From contig NZ_JABAEF010000002.1 in NCBI RefSeq assembly GCF_023701945.1, forward strand, positions 62,001 through 126,000: 64,000 nt of DNA, given 5' to 3'. The position numbers and the translations under genes were made by a program. The number at the start of each line of letters is the position of its first letter. Position 1 is the stretch's first letter. Shown here piece by piece: positions 16,746 through 27,159 of the stretch. The notes beneath the pieces were generated by a model, which saw nothing but the letters and a program-made list of their open reading frames with translations, made no database searches and was not told the DNA's origin. The stretch comes from Rhizobium sp. CG5. Lineage in GTDB: Bacteria; Pseudomonadota; Alphaproteobacteria; Rhizobiales; Rhizobiaceae.

Positions 16746-19490
16746 ATGAGGATCGTGACAATCGAAAACGCGCCTGCTGCCGAGGTTTTGAACGTCGCCG
16801 AACTCGCGTCGGAGGAGAGCCGTGCCTCCGCCACGCCGATGATGGAGCAGTATATCGAGATCAAGGCGAACAATCCCGGTTCGCTGCTGTTCTATCGCAT
16901 GGGTGATTTCTACGAGCTGTTCTTCGAGGATGCCGTCGAGGCGTCGCGCGCGCTCGGCATCACGCTGACCAAGCGGGGCCAGCATATGGGCCAGGAAATC
17001 CCCATGTGCGGCGTGCCGGTGCATGCCTCCGACGACTATTTGCAGCGGCTGATCGGGCTCGGTTTCCGCGTCGCCGTGTGCGAGCAGATCGAGGACCCGG
17101 CGGAAGCCAAGCGGCGCGGCTCCAAATCGGTGGTCAAGCGCGATGTCGTGCGGCTGGTGACGCCCGGCACAATCACCGAGGAAAAGCTGCTTTCGCCATC
17201 CGAATCCAACTATCTGATGGCGCTGGCCCGCGTGCGTGGCGGTTCAGAGCCGCAGCTGGCGCTGGCCTGGATCGACATTTCCACCGGCGTTTTCCGGCTG
17301 GCCGAGACGGATGCCGCGCGGCTGCTCGCCGATATTTCGCGCATCGAGCCGAGCGAACTGATCGTCGCCGACGCGCTGTTCCAGGATCCCGAGATTCGCC
17401 CGGTCTTTGACGTGCTAGGCCGTGTCGTCGTGCCGCAGCCGGCCGTGCTGTTCGACAGTGCCGCGGCGGAAGGCCGGATCACCCGCTATTTCGGCGTGAA
17501 GACGCTCGACGGTTTCGGAAGCTTTTCCCGCGCCGAAATGGCCGCGGCCGCCGCCGCCGTCGCCTATGTCGAAAAGACCCAGTTCGCCGAGCGCCCACCG
17601 CTTGGCCTTCCCGAGCGCCAGTCGGCGTCCTCGACTCTCTTCATCGATGCGGCGACGCGGGCCAATCTGGAACTGGTCAAGACATTGTCGGGCAGCCGCG
17701 ACGGCGCGCTGCTGAAAGTCATCGACCGCACCGTGACCGGCGGCGGCGCGCGGCTGCTCGCCGAGCGGCTGATGTCACCGCTGACCGATCCGGAGGCGAT
17801 CGCCGACCGGCAGGATGCCATCGCCTTTCTGCTGTCGGAACCGTCGTTGGCCGATCGTCTGCGTGCAGTCCTGAAGCGCGCGCCTGACATGCCGCGGGCC
17901 TTGTCGCGGCTGGCGCTCGACCGTGGTGGCCCGCGCGACTTGCTTGCCATCCGCCAGGGACTGGCGACAGCCAGGGATATCGGTGTGCTGTTCCAGAATG
18001 TCGATCTGCCGGCAGAGTTGCGCGCCGCCGCGTCGGAGCTCCAGGCCTTGCCAGATCCGCTGGAGGCCATGCTGACAAACCTGCTGGCCGACGAATTGCC
18101 CTTGCTGAAGCGCGACGGCGGTTTTCTGCGCGATGGTGCGGATGCGGATCTGGACGAGGTACGGGCGCTGCGCGACCAGTCGCGCCGCGTCATTGCCGGC
18201 CTGCAGCTGCAATATTGCGAAGAGACCGGCATCAAGTCGCTGAAGATCAAGCACAACAATGTGCTCGGCTATTTCATCGAGGTGACGGCCAGCAATGCCG
18301 GGCCGATGATTGACACCGACGCCGCCAAGGCCCGCTACATCCATCGCCAGTCCATGGCCAATGCCATGCGCTTCACCACCACCGAGCTGGCCGATCTCGA
18401 AAGCCGCATCGCCAATGCGGCGGCCCGGGCGCTTGAAATCGAGCTGAAGGCCTTCGCGCGCATGGTGGAAGCTGTCGTGACGGAGGCTGAGGCGATCAAG
18501 GCCGCCGCGCGGGCGCTGGCCGCCATCGATGTCGCGGTGGGTCTCGCAACGCTTGCCGAAGAGCAGGGCTATTGCCGGCCGATCGTCGACGACAGCCGTA
18601 TGTTTTCGATTGTCGCCGGCCGCCATCCGGTCGTCGAGCAGGCACTGCGCCGCCAGTCCTCCGGTCCGTTCATCGCCAACAATTGCGATCTGTCGCCAAC
18701 CGATGGGGCGGCCGACGGGGCGATCTGGCTGCTGACCGGCCCCAACATGGGCGGTAAATCGACCTTTCTGCGACAGAATGCGCTGATCGCCATTCTCGCC
18801 CAGATGGGTTCCTTCGTGCCGGCCGGATCGGCCCATATCGGCATTGTCGACCGGCTGTTCTCGCGCGTCGGCGCATCCGACGACCTGGCCCGCGGCCGCT
18901 CCACCTTCATGGTCGAGATGGTCGAAACGGCGGCAATCCTCAACCAGGCCGGCGACCGCTCCCTGGTCATCCTCGACGAAATCGGCCGCGGCACGGCAAC
19001 CTTCGACGGCCTGTCGATCGCCTGGGCCACGGTCGAGCACCTGCATCAGGTCAATCGCTGCCGCTCGCTGTTTGCCACCCATTTCCACGAGCTGACCGTC
19101 CTGTCGGAAAAGCTCGATCGCCTTTCCAATGTCACAATGCGGGTCAAGGAATGGGACAATGACGTGATCTTTCTGCACGAGGTAGGCCCCGGCGCTGCCG
19201 ACCGGTCCTACGGCATCCAGGTGGCGCGTCTGGCCGGGCTGCCGTCTTCGGTTGTCCTGCGCGCCAAGGATGTGCTGTCGCGACTGGAAGATGCTGACCG
19301 GAAGAACCCGGCAAGCCAGCTGATCGACGACCTGCCGCTGTTCCAGATCGCGGTGCGTCGGGAAGAAGCCCGCAAGGCCGGCCCGTCGAAGGTCGAGGAA
19401 GCGGTTCGGGCATTGGACCTTGACGATCTGACGCCGCGTCAGGCGCTTGATGCGCTCTATGACCTGAAGAAACAACTTGGCAAGTCTTGA
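16746..19490 (+). CDS. mutS: DNA mismatch repair protein MutS
   Basis: MutS recognises mismatches and recruits MutL. From the ATG at 16746 the product is 914 residues. Domain I contains the mismatch-wedge motif ([15 protein letters not shown], the F-x-E element), followed by connector, lever and clamp domains and the C-terminal ATPase with Walker [15 protein letters not shown], Walker [17 protein letters not shown] and the conserved ATHFHELT. The frame is open for 30 further codons upstream, but that part does not resemble the family and family members start near here. Divergent from the malic enzyme gene. Confidence 0.97.
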   Translation: MRIVTIENAPAAEVLNVAELASEESRASATPMMEQYIEIKANNPGSLLFYRMGDFYELFFEDAVEASRALGITLTKRGQHMGQEIPMCGVPVHASDDYLQRLIGLGFRVAVCEQIEDPAEAKRRGSKSVVKRDVVRLVTPGTITEEKLLSPSESNYLMALARVRGGSEPQLALAWIDISTGVFRLAETDAARLLADISRIEPSELIVADALFQDPEIRPVFDVLGRVVVPQPAVLFDSAAAEGRITRYFGVKTLDGFGSFSRAEMAAAAAAVAYVEKTQFAERPPLGLPERQSASSTLFIDAATRANLELVKTLSGSRDGALLKVIDRTVTGGGARLLAERLMSPLTDPEAIADRQDAIAFLLSEPSLADRLRAVLKRAPDMPRALSRLALDRGGPRDLLAIRQGLATARDIGVLFQNVDLPAELRAAASELQALPDPLEAMLTNLLADELPLLKRDGGFLRDGADADLDEVRALRDQSRRVIAGLQLQYCEETGIKSLKIKHNNVLGYFIEVTASNAGPMIDTDAAKARYIHRQSMANAMRFTTTELADLESRIANAAARALEIELKAFARMVEAVVTEAEAIKAAARALAAIDVAVGLATLAEEQGYCRPIVDDSRMFSIVAGRHPVVEQALRRQSSGPFIANNCDLSPTDGAADGAIWLLTGPNMGGKSTFLRQNALIAILAQMGSFVPAGSAHIGIVDRLFSRVGASDDLARGRSTFMVEMVETAAILNQAGDRSLVILDEIGRGTATFDGLSIAWATVEHLHQVNRCRSLFATHFHELTVLSEKLDRLSNVTMRVKEWDNDVIFLHEVGPGAADRSYGIQVARLAGLPSSVVLRAKDVLSRLEDADRKNPASQLIDDLPLFQIAVRREEARKAGPSKVEEAVRALDLDDLTPRQALDALYDLKKQLGKS

Positions 19491-19590
19491 TGGCTAAGAT
19501 GGTTGTCGAGCGCGCTTGAAACGCGTTATAGCGCGCCAAACCGTCAACGCCTTCGACAGCAGGCCAGACAAGGGAATATCCGTAAAGACC

Positions 19591-22419
19591 ATGGCCAAGC
19601 TCGATGACGACTATCGCGACGTTCTGGATGTCGCGGACCTGAAGGCGCAATGCGAGGCCGCGGCCAGAAGCAATAACGGCAACCTGCTGGATACGCGCGC
19701 CGCCCTGCTGCCTATCCTCAAGAAAGCCAGTGCCGAGGGCCGAGAAGTGGCGCATCGACGCCTGTTTCAGGACGGCAGCGGGCTCAATTGCGCCCGGACG
19801 ATTTCCTGGCTTCAGGATCAACTGATCGGCATTCTGCATGGAGTGATCGTTGATCAAATCTATCGCGACCGAAGCGGTGAAGTGGCCGTGGCGGCCGTCG
19901 GCGGCTACGGCCGCGGAACGCTGGCGCCGGGCTCCGATATCGATCTTCTGTTCCTGTTGCCGCCGAAATCCGAAGGCGATGGGCGCAAGGCCGTCGAGGC
20001 CATGCTTTACGTGCTGTGGGATCTCGGCTTCAAGGTTGGCCACGCCACCCGCACCGTGGAGGAATGCCTTCGTCTCTCGAAGACCGACATGACCATCCGC
20101 ACGTCCATTCTCGAGATGCGCTACATCTGCGGCAACGGCGCATTGGTCAGCGAACTGGAGAAGCGCTTCGATACGGAAGTGGCGGAAAAGACGGCGCCGG
20201 AATTCATTGCCGCCAAGCTTGCCGAGCGCGACGAGCGCCACCGCAAGGCCGGCGACACGCGCTATCTGGTCGAGCCGAATGTCAAGGAAGGCAAAGGCGG
20301 CCTGCGCGACCTGCACACGCTGTTCTGGATTGCCAAATACAATTACCACATTCGCGATTCCGCCGAACTGGTAAAGCTCGGCGTTCTGTCGCGTCAGGAA
20401 TGGCGCCTGTTCGAAAAGTCCGACGATTTTCTCTGGGCCGTGCGCTGCCATATGCATTTCCTGACCGGCAAACCGGAGGAGCGGCTGTCCTTCGATATCC
20501 AGCCGGACATCGCCCAAAGCCTCGGCTACCAGCCCCGTCCGGGTCTGTCGGCCGTCGAGCGCTTCATGAAGCACTATTTTCTTGTCGCCAAGAATGTCGG
20601 CGACCTGACGCGGATCATCTGCGCCACTCTGGAAGAGCAGCAGGCGAAAGCAGCACCCGGCCTCTCCGGCGTTTTGGGGCGTTTCGCCAATCGTCCGCGC
20701 AAGATCCCCGGCACCATTGAATTCATCGATGACCGCGGCCGCATCGCGCTTTCCAATCCCGACGTGTTCAAGAACGACCCGATGAGCATCATGCGTCTGT
20801 TCCATGTTGCCGATATCCATGGCCTGGAATTCCATCCGGATGCGGTCAAGCGGGTCAACCGGTCGCTCTCGTCGATCGACAATGATTTTCGCGAAAGTGC
20901 AGAGGCCAACCGCCTCTTTCTGTCGATCCTGACCTCCAGGCGCGATCCGGCGCACATCCTGCGCCGCATGAACGAGGCCGGGGTTCTCGGCAAGTTCATC
21001 CCCGATTTCGGGCGCATCGTCTCGATGATGCAGTTCAACATGTACCATCACTATACGGTCGACGAGCACCTGATCCGCACGCTGGAAGTGTTGTCGGATA
21101 TCGACAAGGGCAAGACGGAGGAGATCCATCCGCTGGCTGCCAAGCTGATGCCGGGCATCGAGGACCGGCAGGCGCTCTATGTCGCCGTGCTGCTGCACGA
21201 TATCGCCAAGGGCCGGCAGGAAGACCATTCGATCGCCGGCGCCAAGGTGGCACGCAAGCTTTGCCCGCGGCTTGGCCTCTCGCCGAAACAGACGGAACTG
21301 GTCGCCTGGCTGATCGAGCAGCATCTGCTGATGTCGATGGTCGCCCAGACCCGCGACCTGCATGACCGCAAGACGATCACCGACTTTGCCGAAAAGGTGC
21401 AGTCGCTGGAGCGGCTGAAAATGCTGCTGGTGCTCACCGTCTGCGATATCCGCGCAGTCGGCCCGGGTGTGTGGAACGGCTGGAAAGGCCAGCTGCTGCG
21501 CACGCTCTACTATGAGACGGAGCTGCTTCTGTCCGGTGGCTTTTCGGAAGTATCGCGCAAGGAGCGCGCCAAGCATGCCGGCGAGCAACTCGGCAAGGCT
21601 TTGGCCGACTGGAGCCAGAAGGACCAGAAGACCTACACGAAGCTGCACTACGAGCCCTATCTCCTGTCGGTCGCCCTTGAGGACCAGGTTCGCCACGCCC
21701 ATTTCATTCGCCAGGCCGACAAGGCGGGCCAGGCGCTGGCGACCATGGTCCGGACCCATTCCTTCCATGCCATTACCGAGATCACGGTGCTGTCGCCCGA
21801 CCATCCGCGCCTGCTGTCGATCATCGCCGGCGCCTGTGCCGCGGCCGGCGCCAACATTGCCGATGCGCAGATCTTCACCACCTCCGACGGTCGGGCGCTC
21901 GATACCATTCTCGTCAACCGGGAGTTTCCGATTGACGAGGACGAGATGCGCCGCGCCGCGACCATCGGCAAGATGATCGAGGACGTGCTGTCGGGCAAGA
22001 AGCGCCTGCCGGAAGTCATCGCCACCCGCAGCAAGGGGCGCCGCAAGAACAAGAATTTCCCCGTCACTCCGTATGTCACCTTCTCCAACAGCCTGTCCAA
22101 CAAGTTCTCGGTCGTCGAAGTCGAATGCCTCGACCGCATCGGCCTGCTGGCGGAAGTGACCGCGGTGTTGTCGGATCTGTCGCTGGACATTCATTCGGCC
22201 CGCATCACCACGTTCGGCGAAAAGGTCATCGATACCTTCTATGTGACCGATCTGGTCGGGCAGAAAATCATCAATGAGAACCGCCAGGTCAGCGTCATGG
22301 CACGGCTGAAAGCGGTCATGAGCGAGCAGAGCGACGAATTGCGCGACCGGATGCCGTCCGGCATGATCGCGCCATCGCCGCAACGAACGGTCTCACCGCC
22401 GAAGAAAGCCAGGGCCTGA
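19591..22419 (+). CDS. glnD: Bifunctional PII uridylyl-transferase / uridylyl-removing enzyme
   Basis: GlnD senses glutamine and adds or removes UMP from PII proteins, setting nitrogen status and hence NtrC and glutamine synthetase activity. From ATG 19591 it is 942 residues: nucleotidyltransferase domain with [18 protein letters not shown] (about 97-114), HD domain for UMP removal ([15 protein letters not shown]), and two C-terminal ACT domains that bind glutamine (starting [18 protein letters not shown] and [17 protein letters not shown]). The upstream TTG at 19516 would add 25 residues not typical of the family. murJ starts 3 bp downstream, so the two are cotranscribed. Confidence 0.97.
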   Translation: MAKLDDDYRDVLDVADLKAQCEAAARSNNGNLLDTRAALLPILKKASAEGREVAHRRLFQDGSGLNCARTISWLQDQLIGILHGVIVDQIYRDRSGEVAVAAVGGYGRGTLAPGSDIDLLFLLPPKSEGDGRKAVEAMLYVLWDLGFKVGHATRTVEECLRLSKTDMTIRTSILEMRYICGNGALVSELEKRFDTEVAEKTAPEFIAAKLAERDERHRKAGDTRYLVEPNVKEGKGGLRDLHTLFWIAKYNYHIRDSAELVKLGVLSRQEWRLFEKSDDFLWAVRCHMHFLTGKPEERLSFDIQPDIAQSLGYQPRPGLSAVERFMKHYFLVAKNVGDLTRIICATLEEQQAKAAPGLSGVLGRFANRPRKIPGTIEFIDDRGRIALSNPDVFKNDPMSIMRLFHVADIHGLEFHPDAVKRVNRSLSSIDNDFRESAEANRLFLSILTSRRDPAHILRRMNEAGVLGKFIPDFGRIVSMMQFNMYHHYTVDEHLIRTLEVLSDIDKGKTEEIHPLAAKLMPGIEDRQALYVAVLLHDIAKGRQEDHSIAGAKVARKLCPRLGLSPKQTELVAWLIEQHLLMSMVAQTRDLHDRKTITDFAEKVQSLERLKMLLVLTVCDIRAVGPGVWNGWKGQLLRTLYYETELLLSGGFSEVSRKERAKHAGEQLGKALADWSQKDQKTYTKLHYEPYLLSVALEDQVRHAHFIRQADKAGQALATMVRTHSFHAITEITVLSPDHPRLLSIIAGACAAAGANIADAQIFTTSDGRALDTILVNREFPIDEDEMRRAATIGKMIEDVLSGKKRLPEVIATRSKGRRKNKNFPVTPYVTFSNSLSNKFSVVEVECLDRIGLLAEVTAVLSDLSLDIHSARITTFGEKVIDTFYVTDLVGQKIINENRQVSVMARLKAVMSEQSDELRDRMPSGMIAPSPQRTVSPPKKARA

Positions 22420-22422
22420 ACC

Positions 22423-23991
22423 ATGAGCCTGGTCAAGAAGTTCATGACGGTCGGCGGTGCGACGCTCGGCAGCCGCATCTTCGGGTTCGCCCGCGAAACG
22501 CTGATGGCGGCGGCCCTTGGCACCGGGCCGATGGCCGACGTCTTTTATGCCGCCTTCCGCTTCCCGAACTTGTTCCGCCGGCTGTTTGCCGAAGGCGCCT
22601 TTAACGCCGCCTTCGTCCCGCTGTTTTCCAAGGAGATCGAGGCGCACGGCATCGACGGCGCCAAGCGCTTCTCCGAGGAAGTGTTCGGCGTGCTGTTCTC
22701 GGTGCTGCTGCTGATCACCATCGCCATGGAACTCGGCATGCCCTGGCTGGTCGCCTGGGTCATCGCACCGGGTTTTGCCGACGACCCGGAAAAGCTGTCG
22801 ATGACGGTGAAGCTGGCCGTTGTGATGTTTCCCTATCTGATGTGCATGTCGCTGACGGCGATGATGAGCGGCATGCTCAATTCGCTGCACCATTTCTTCG
22901 CGGCGGCCATTGCCCCTGTCTTCCTCAACGTCGTGATGATCGGTGCCCTGTTCTACGCGATGTATATCGGCGCCGATCCGGCATTGACGGCATGGTACCT
23001 GTCCTGGTCCGTGCTGGTGGCGGGCGTCCTGCAATTGGCGGTCGTCTATGCCGGTGTGCGCCATGCCGGCATGAGCATCGGTCTGAAACTTCCGCGTATC
23101 ACGCCCAATGTGAAGCGCCTGTTGATCCTGGCCGTGCCGGCTGCCGTCACCGGCGGCATCACCCAGATCAACCAGCTCATCGGCCAGGCGATCGCCTCCA
23201 GCAAGGAGGGCGCGATCGCCGCCCTGCAATATGCCGACCGGATCTACCAGCTGCCGCTCGGTGTCGTCGGCGTGGCCGTCGGCGTCGTCCTGCTGCCGGA
23301 ACTGTCGCGGGCGCTGAAAGGCGGGCAGATGAAGGAAGCGGCGACGATCCAGAACCGCTCCATCGAATTCGTGCTGTTCCTGACCCTGCCGGCGGCAGCC
23401 GCCCTCTGGGTGCTGTCGGACGAAATCATCCGCGTCCTTTATGAGCGCGGTGCCTTCTCCGCCGCCAATACCGAAGTTGTCGCCTCGATTCTCGCCCTTT
23501 ACGGCATAGGCCTGCCGGGCTTCGTGCTGATCAAGGCGCTGCAGCCAGCTTTCTATGCGCGCGAAGACACCAAGACGCCGATGCGCTTTACCGGCGTGTC
23601 GGTCGTGGTCAACTCGGCGCTGGCAATCTCGCTCTTTCCGCTGCTGGCCGAGCGCGGCATCGCGATTGCCGAAGCGACGGCCGGATGGATCAACACCGTT
23701 CTGCTGTTTTCCACGCTGCTGTGGCGTGGCGACCTGAAATGGGAATGGGCCATGGCCGGCCGCACCGCGCGGCTGTTGATCGCATCCGCCGCCATGGCCG
23801 GCGTGCTGGTCTATCTCTCAGGGCTCTGGAGTTCATGGCTGTCTCCGGCAACGCCGCTCCTGCAGCAGATCGGTGCGCTCGGTGCGCTGGTGGGCGTCGC
23901 TATGATCGTCTATTTCGCCATCGCCTTTGCCATCGGCGGCGCGGATCTCGGCATGCTGCGGCGAAATCTCAAGCGCAAGCCCAAAGCCTGA
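22423..23991 (+). CDS. murJ: Lipid II flippase MurJ (MviN)
   Basis: MurJ moves lipid II across the inner membrane for peptidoglycan synthesis. The 522-residue protein belongs to the MOP exporter superfamily, with 14 predicted transmembrane helices. Family hallmarks include the start KKFMTVGGATLGSRIFGFAR, the conserved NLFRRLFAEGAFNAAFVPLF stretch and QINQLIGQAIAS. It is 3 bp from glnD, a glnD-murJ-trpS order that is common in alphaproteobacteria. Confidence 0.96.
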   Translation: MSLVKKFMTVGGATLGSRIFGFARETLMAAALGTGPMADVFYAAFRFPNLFRRLFAEGAFNAAFVPLFSKEIEAHGIDGAKRFSEEVFGVLFSVLLLITIAMELGMPWLVAWVIAPGFADDPEKLSMTVKLAVVMFPYLMCMSLTAMMSGMLNSLHHFFAAAIAPVFLNVVMIGALFYAMYIGADPALTAWYLSWSVLVAGVLQLAVVYAGVRHAGMSIGLKLPRITPNVKRLLILAVPAAVTGGITQINQLIGQAIASSKEGAIAALQYADRIYQLPLGVVGVAVGVVLLPELSRALKGGQMKEAATIQNRSIEFVLFLTLPAAAALWVLSDEIIRVLYERGAFSAANTEVVASILALYGIGLPGFVLIKALQPAFYAREDTKTPMRFTGVSVVVNSALAISLFPLLAERGIAIAEATAGWINTVLLFSTLLWRGDLKWEWAMAGRTARLLIASAAMAGVLVYLSGLWSSWLSPATPLLQQIGALGALVGVAMIVYFAIAFAIGGADLGMLRRNLKRKPKA

Positions 23992-24006
23992 GCCAGGCAA
24001 AGCCCG

Positions 24007-24432
24007 CTATTGGCAATGGGACCATTTGCGCCTCGGACCGATATCGACATGCACGATGCCGTTACAATAGCGGCCGATGCCGCCGATTCCGGGCGCTGTG
24101 GCCGCTGCCGCGAGGATGGTCTTTTCCGATACGCCGGGAACACGGATATCGGCAGCATAGCAATGGCTGTGCTGCGATCCGCCGGACCGCGGCCGGTGGC
24201 CTGACGTTACCATGGGCTTTCGCCCGGTCTCGCTGGCGATATGGGCCAGGATCGCCTTCAGCTTGGTCGGAAAGCAGCCGGCCTTCACGCTGACCCGTTG
24301 CAGCGTGTAAGCCGCGGTGTAGTCGTGCTTGAAGCTGGTGGTCCGGCGTTTCTGGCTGTCGCCGGCATGGGCGGTGGCGTGAAGGCTGAGCGTCAAAAAG
24401 CAGGTGAGCGCGACGCGAAAAAGTTGGCGCAT
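24007..24432 (-). CDS. Secreted M15-type peptidase (YcbK/DUF882-like)
   Basis: The 141-residue product starts MRQLFRVALTCFLTLSLHA, a signal peptide cleaved near Ala23. The mature domain matches the peptidase M15A / YcbK group: SGHRPRSGGSQHSHCYAADI supplies a His/Asp pair (H88, D95) and HVDIGPRRKW the second metal-binding His (H128). Such proteins are zinc carboxypeptidases acting on peptidoglycan peptides in the periplasm. The start at 24432 was chosen over 24462 because it begins directly with the signal peptide. It is convergent with murJ (15 bp). Confidence 0.8.
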   Translation of the reverse strand: MRQLFRVALTCFLTLSLHATAHAGDSQKRRTTSFKHDYTAAYTLQRVSVKAGCFPTKLKAILAHIASETGRKPMVTSGHRPRSGGSQHSHCYAADIRVPGVSEKTILAAAATAPGIGGIGRYCNGIVHVDIGPRRKWSHCQ

Positions 24433-24815
24433 GGTATCCCCCGAACAGGGCCTTATCATCATGAAAGGCCTTCGTCGTTTCGATGGGGTATTTCATTCCG
24501 AAAAGTGGGGTGAATAAGGAGCAAATTGCTCAAAACTATGATTTCTGCTGCCTCAATTGCTAAGATCCGTTAACACCCGTGGTCCCGTTCGGCTGGTTCG
24601 AGCCAATGCGAAGGCCGTTTCCGCCGACGCAAGGCAACGGGGGGAATCGGCGGCCCATCTCAACAAGACCGGTGCCCACGGAGGGAAATCGGAGCTGTTG
24701 CGGCCGGCCGGCGGCCCACCCCCTTGATTGCCGCTTGGCGGCGGTGCATAAGCCGCCGCGTTAGCTACATGGCCCGTTCGGGCCTGGGGCCCTCCACCAG
24801 CCTATTGAGGACGAT
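24433..24815. other. Intergenic region upstream of trpS, with repeats and hairpins
   Basis: 383 bp with no credible gene. It includes an imperfect direct repeat (ACGGGGGGAATCGG 24637-24650; ACGGAGGGAAATCGG 24678-24692), a 7-bp stem CCGCCGA/TCGGCGG (24621-24627 with 24647-24653) and a 7-bp stem GCGGCGG/CCGCCGC (24738-24744 with 24753-24759) around the proposed trpS -10 box. The part 24590-24720 is GC-rich and might be a small RNA, but it fits no family I recognise. Confidence 0.4.
24724..24752 (+). promoter_or_regulatory. Possible trpS promoter
   Basis: TTGATT (24724-24729), 17 bp, CATAAG (24747-24752), 63 bp before the trpS start. The -10 box lies in the loop of the GCGGCGG/CCGCCGC inverted repeat. 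Confidence 0.45.
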
Positions 24816-25880
24816 ATGAACACGTTCAAACCGCTTGTCTTTTCCGGCGTCCAGCCGACCGGCAACCTCCATCTCGGCAACTATCTCGGCGCCATCCGCA
24901 AATTCGTGGCGCTGCAGGAAAACAACGATTGCATCTATTGCGTCGTCGACCTGCACGCGCTGACCGCCCAGCTCGTCCATGACGACATGGCGAGCCAGAT
25001 CCGCTCGATCACCGCGGCTTTTCTCGCCAGCGGCATCGATCCCAAGAGCCATATCGTCTTCAACCAATCGGCCGTGCCGCAGCATGCGGAACTCGCCTGG
25101 ATCTTCAATTGCGTGGCGCGCATCGGCTGGATGAACCGCATGACGCAGTTCAAGGACAAGGCCGGCAAGGACCGTGAGAATGCCTCGCTCGGTCTGTTCG
25201 CCTATCCGAGCCTGATGGCCGCCGACATTCTCGTCTACCGCGCCACCCATGTACCGGTCGGCGACGACCAGAAGCAGCATCTGGAACTGGCGCGCGACAT
25301 CGCCATGAAATTCAACATGGACTTCATGGAAAAGATCCGCGCCTCGGGCTACGGCGTCGACATCACGGTTGGCGAAGAGCCGGTGCATGCCTATTTCCCG
25401 ATGGTCGAGCCGCTGATCGATGGCCCGGCGCCGCGCGTCATGAGTCTCAAGGACGGCACCAAGAAGATGTCGAAGTCGGATCCCTCCGATCTGTCGCGCA
25501 TCAACCTGATGGACGATGCCGAGACGATCGCCCGCAAGATCCGCAAGGCCAAGACCGATCCCGACGCGCTGCCAAGCGAGGTCGACGGCCTGAAGGGCCG
25601 GCCGGAAGCGGACAATCTGGTCGGCATCTTTGCCGCCCTGGCCGACAAGACCAAGGCCGAGGTTCTCGGCGAGTTCGGAGGACAGCAGTTCTCGGTGTTC
25701 AAGCCGGCGCTGATCGAACTGGCCGTTGACGTGCTGGCACCGGTAAACGCTGAAATGCGCAGGCTGATGGCGGATCCGGGCCACATCGATGCGGTCTTGC
25801 GCGACGGTGGACAGCGGGCCCGCGAAAGGGCAGAAAAAACCATGAAGGAAGTCCGCGACATTATCGGTTTCGTGCAGTAA
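24816..25880 (+). CDS. trpS: Tryptophanyl-tRNA synthetase
   Basis: Charges tRNA-Trp. The 354-residue class I synthetase has the HIGH-type motif in [12 protein letters not shown] (about 14-25) and the KMSKS loop at about 217-221 ([14 protein letters not shown]), both complete. Also visible are the DLHALT and the tryptophan-pocket region [16 protein letters not shown]. Length is typical for bacterial TrpRS. A ribosome binding site GAGGACGAT precedes the ATG at 24816. Confidence 0.97.
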   Translation: MNTFKPLVFSGVQPTGNLHLGNYLGAIRKFVALQENNDCIYCVVDLHALTAQLVHDDMASQIRSITAAFLASGIDPKSHIVFNQSAVPQHAELAWIFNCVARIGWMNRMTQFKDKAGKDRENASLGLFAYPSLMAADILVYRATHVPVGDDQKQHLELARDIAMKFNMDFMEKIRASGYGVDITVGEEPVHAYFPMVEPLIDGPAPRVMSLKDGTKKMSKSDPSDLSRINLMDDAETIARKIRKAKTDPDALPSEVDGLKGRPEADNLVGIFAALADKTKAEVLGEFGGQQFSVFKPALIELAVDVLAPVNAEMRRLMADPGHIDAVLRDGGQRARERAEKTMKEVRDIIGFVQ

Positions 25881-25972
25881 AGTTGCCCCTCCTGGGGAGG
25901 AACCCAGTCCCCCGCTCGATTCGGGCGGAGGGCTGACATGGACGGCAATATAATCTGGCGGCGGGCTATCGA

Positions 25973-26464
25973 ATGGTTTCTAAACGTCTATCGCGTCTGG
26001 AAGGTCACCGGCGGAAATTCATGGCGGTGATCGATGGCACACCGGAATGCTATCGTGCTGTTCATTATGCCGGACGGCGTGCCAAGAATTCCAACGGCGG
26101 CCTTGTCCTTCTTTACGTCATCCCCGAAGGGGATTTCCAGCAATGGCTGGGCGTAGAGGAAATCATGCGGGCCGAGGCGCGCGAAGAGGCGGAAGCGGCT
26201 CTGGCCAAGGCGGCCCAGACCGTGCGGGAAACCATCGGCACGGAGCCGGAAATCGTCATCCGCGAGGGAAGTGCGGCGACCCAGATCCACGCGCTGATCG
26301 AGGAAGATCGCGACATCGCCATCCTGGTGCTGGCCGCCGGCTCGACCAAGGAAGGGCCAGGTCCTCTGGTCTCGATGATCGCCGGACGAACGGCGGCCTT
26401 TCCTATTCCCGTCACGGTTCTGCCCGACAGCCTGACCAATGAAGAGATCGACGCACTGTGCTAA
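25973..26464 (+). CDS. Universal stress protein (UspA family)
   Basis: 163 residues with one Usp domain: the beta1 strand KFMAVIDGTPECYRAVHYA and the C-terminal nucleotide-binding region ILVLAAGSTKEGPGPLVSMI, where the typical G-x2-G-x9-G(S/T) ATP motif is only partly preserved. Cytoplasmic stress-associated protein of unknown precise role. Located between trpS and nfuA, as in other rhizobia. The first 15 residues (MVSKRLSRLEGHRRK) are basic, and a start further in (Met17) is conceivable. Confidence 0.88.
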   Translation: MVSKRLSRLEGHRRKFMAVIDGTPECYRAVHYAGRRAKNSNGGLVLLYVIPEGDFQQWLGVEEIMRAEAREEAEAALAKAAQTVRETIGTEPEIVIREGSAATQIHALIEEDRDIAILVLAAGSTKEGPGPLVSMIAGRTAAFPIPVTVLPDSLTNEEIDALC

Positions 26465-26499
26465 AGGCTGCCGCCGGATGACAATCATCATTTCGTGAC

Positions 26500-26528
26500 T
26501 TGTCGGCGGGAGCCAATGCTCCTATTTT
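26500..26528 (+). promoter_or_regulatory. Probable nfuA promoter
   Basis: TTGTCG (26500-26505), 17 bp, TATTTT (26523-26528), 51 bp before the nfuA start. The -10 end overlaps the Irr-type box at 26526-26542. Confidence 0.5.
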
Positions 26529-26542
26529 GGAAATATTCTAAA
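26526..26542 (+). promoter_or_regulatory. Predicted Irr box (iron control element) of nfuA
   Basis: TTTGGAA-ATA-TTCTAAA (26526-26542) matches the rhizobial iron control element TTTAGAA-N3-TTCTAAA with one mismatch. It overlaps the -10 box and start region of the proposed nfuA promoter, the position expected for a repressor. In rhizobia the Irr protein binds such sites at low iron and represses iron-using functions. Confidence 0.65.
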
Positions 26543-26579
26543 AAACCGATGCGCGCCTCAGCGCCGCAAGGAGAGATCA

Positions 26580-27140
26580 ATGTTCATTCAGACCGAATCC
26601 ACGCCGAACCCGGCAACGCTGAAGTTCCTGCCCGGCAAGGTGGTCATGGCGACCGGAACCGCCGATTTCCGCGGCGCCGAGGGCGCAGCGGACTCGCCTC
26701 TGGCCCAGCGCCTGTTTGCCATTCCCGGCGTCAGCGCCGTGTTTTTCGGCTATGACTTCATCACGGTCACCAAGGATGGCCCGGAATGGGCACATCTGAA
26801 GCCGGCCATCCTCGGCACGATCATGGAGCATTTCATGACCGGCGCGCCTGTCCTGCAATCGGCTGTCGCCAATGACGAGGAATCCGACGAGGAATTCTTC
26901 GATGCCGGCGACGAGACCATCGTCCAGACCATCAAGGAGCTGCTGGAGACGCGGGTCCGGCCTGCCGTCGCCCAGGATGGCGGCGACATCACCTTCCGCG
27001 GTTTCCGCAACGGCAAGGTCTTCCTCAACATGAAGGGCGCCTGCGCCGGTTGCCCGTCTTCGACAGCGACCTTGAAGCACGGCGTGCAGAATCTGCTTCG
27101 TCATTTCGTGCCGGAAGTGCAGGAAGTCGAAGCAGTCTGA
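26580..27140 (+). CDS. nfuA: Fe-S cluster scaffold / carrier NfuA (NifU-like)
   Basis: 186 residues: N-terminal Nfu domain (about 1-88, MFIQTESTPNPATLKFLPG) and C-terminal NifU-like domain (about 110-180) with the cluster-binding CxxC in KGACAGCPSSTAT. NfuA carries [4Fe-4S] clusters to client enzymes; the radical-SAM enzyme MiaB at 29679 is a plausible client type. ribosome binding site AAGGAGAGATCA before ATG. An Irr-type box over its promoter suggests iron regulation. tsaB follows by 19 bp. Confidence 0.95.
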   Translation: MFIQTESTPNPATLKFLPGKVVMATGTADFRGAEGAADSPLAQRLFAIPGVSAVFFGYDFITVTKDGPEWAHLKPAILGTIMEHFMTGAPVLQSAVANDEESDEEFFDAGDETIVQTIKELLETRVRPAVAQDGGDITFRGFRNGKVFLNMKGACAGCPSSTATLKHGVQNLLRHFVPEVQEVEAV

Positions 27141-27159
27141 GCAAAGGCGGGTTGGGGGG

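Noticed and set aside
17775..19475. 566-codon open frame antisense to mutS
   Set aside because: Shadow of mutS with no domain or ribosome binding site.
19144..22383. 1079-codon open frame antisense to glnD and the mutS end
   Set aside because: It lies wholly opposite conserved genes and its sequence has no domain; long antisense frames are expected at this GC content.
24590..24606. GGTTCGAGCC, resembling a tRNA T-arm
   Set aside because: No acceptor stem, D-arm or anticodon arm can be built around it.
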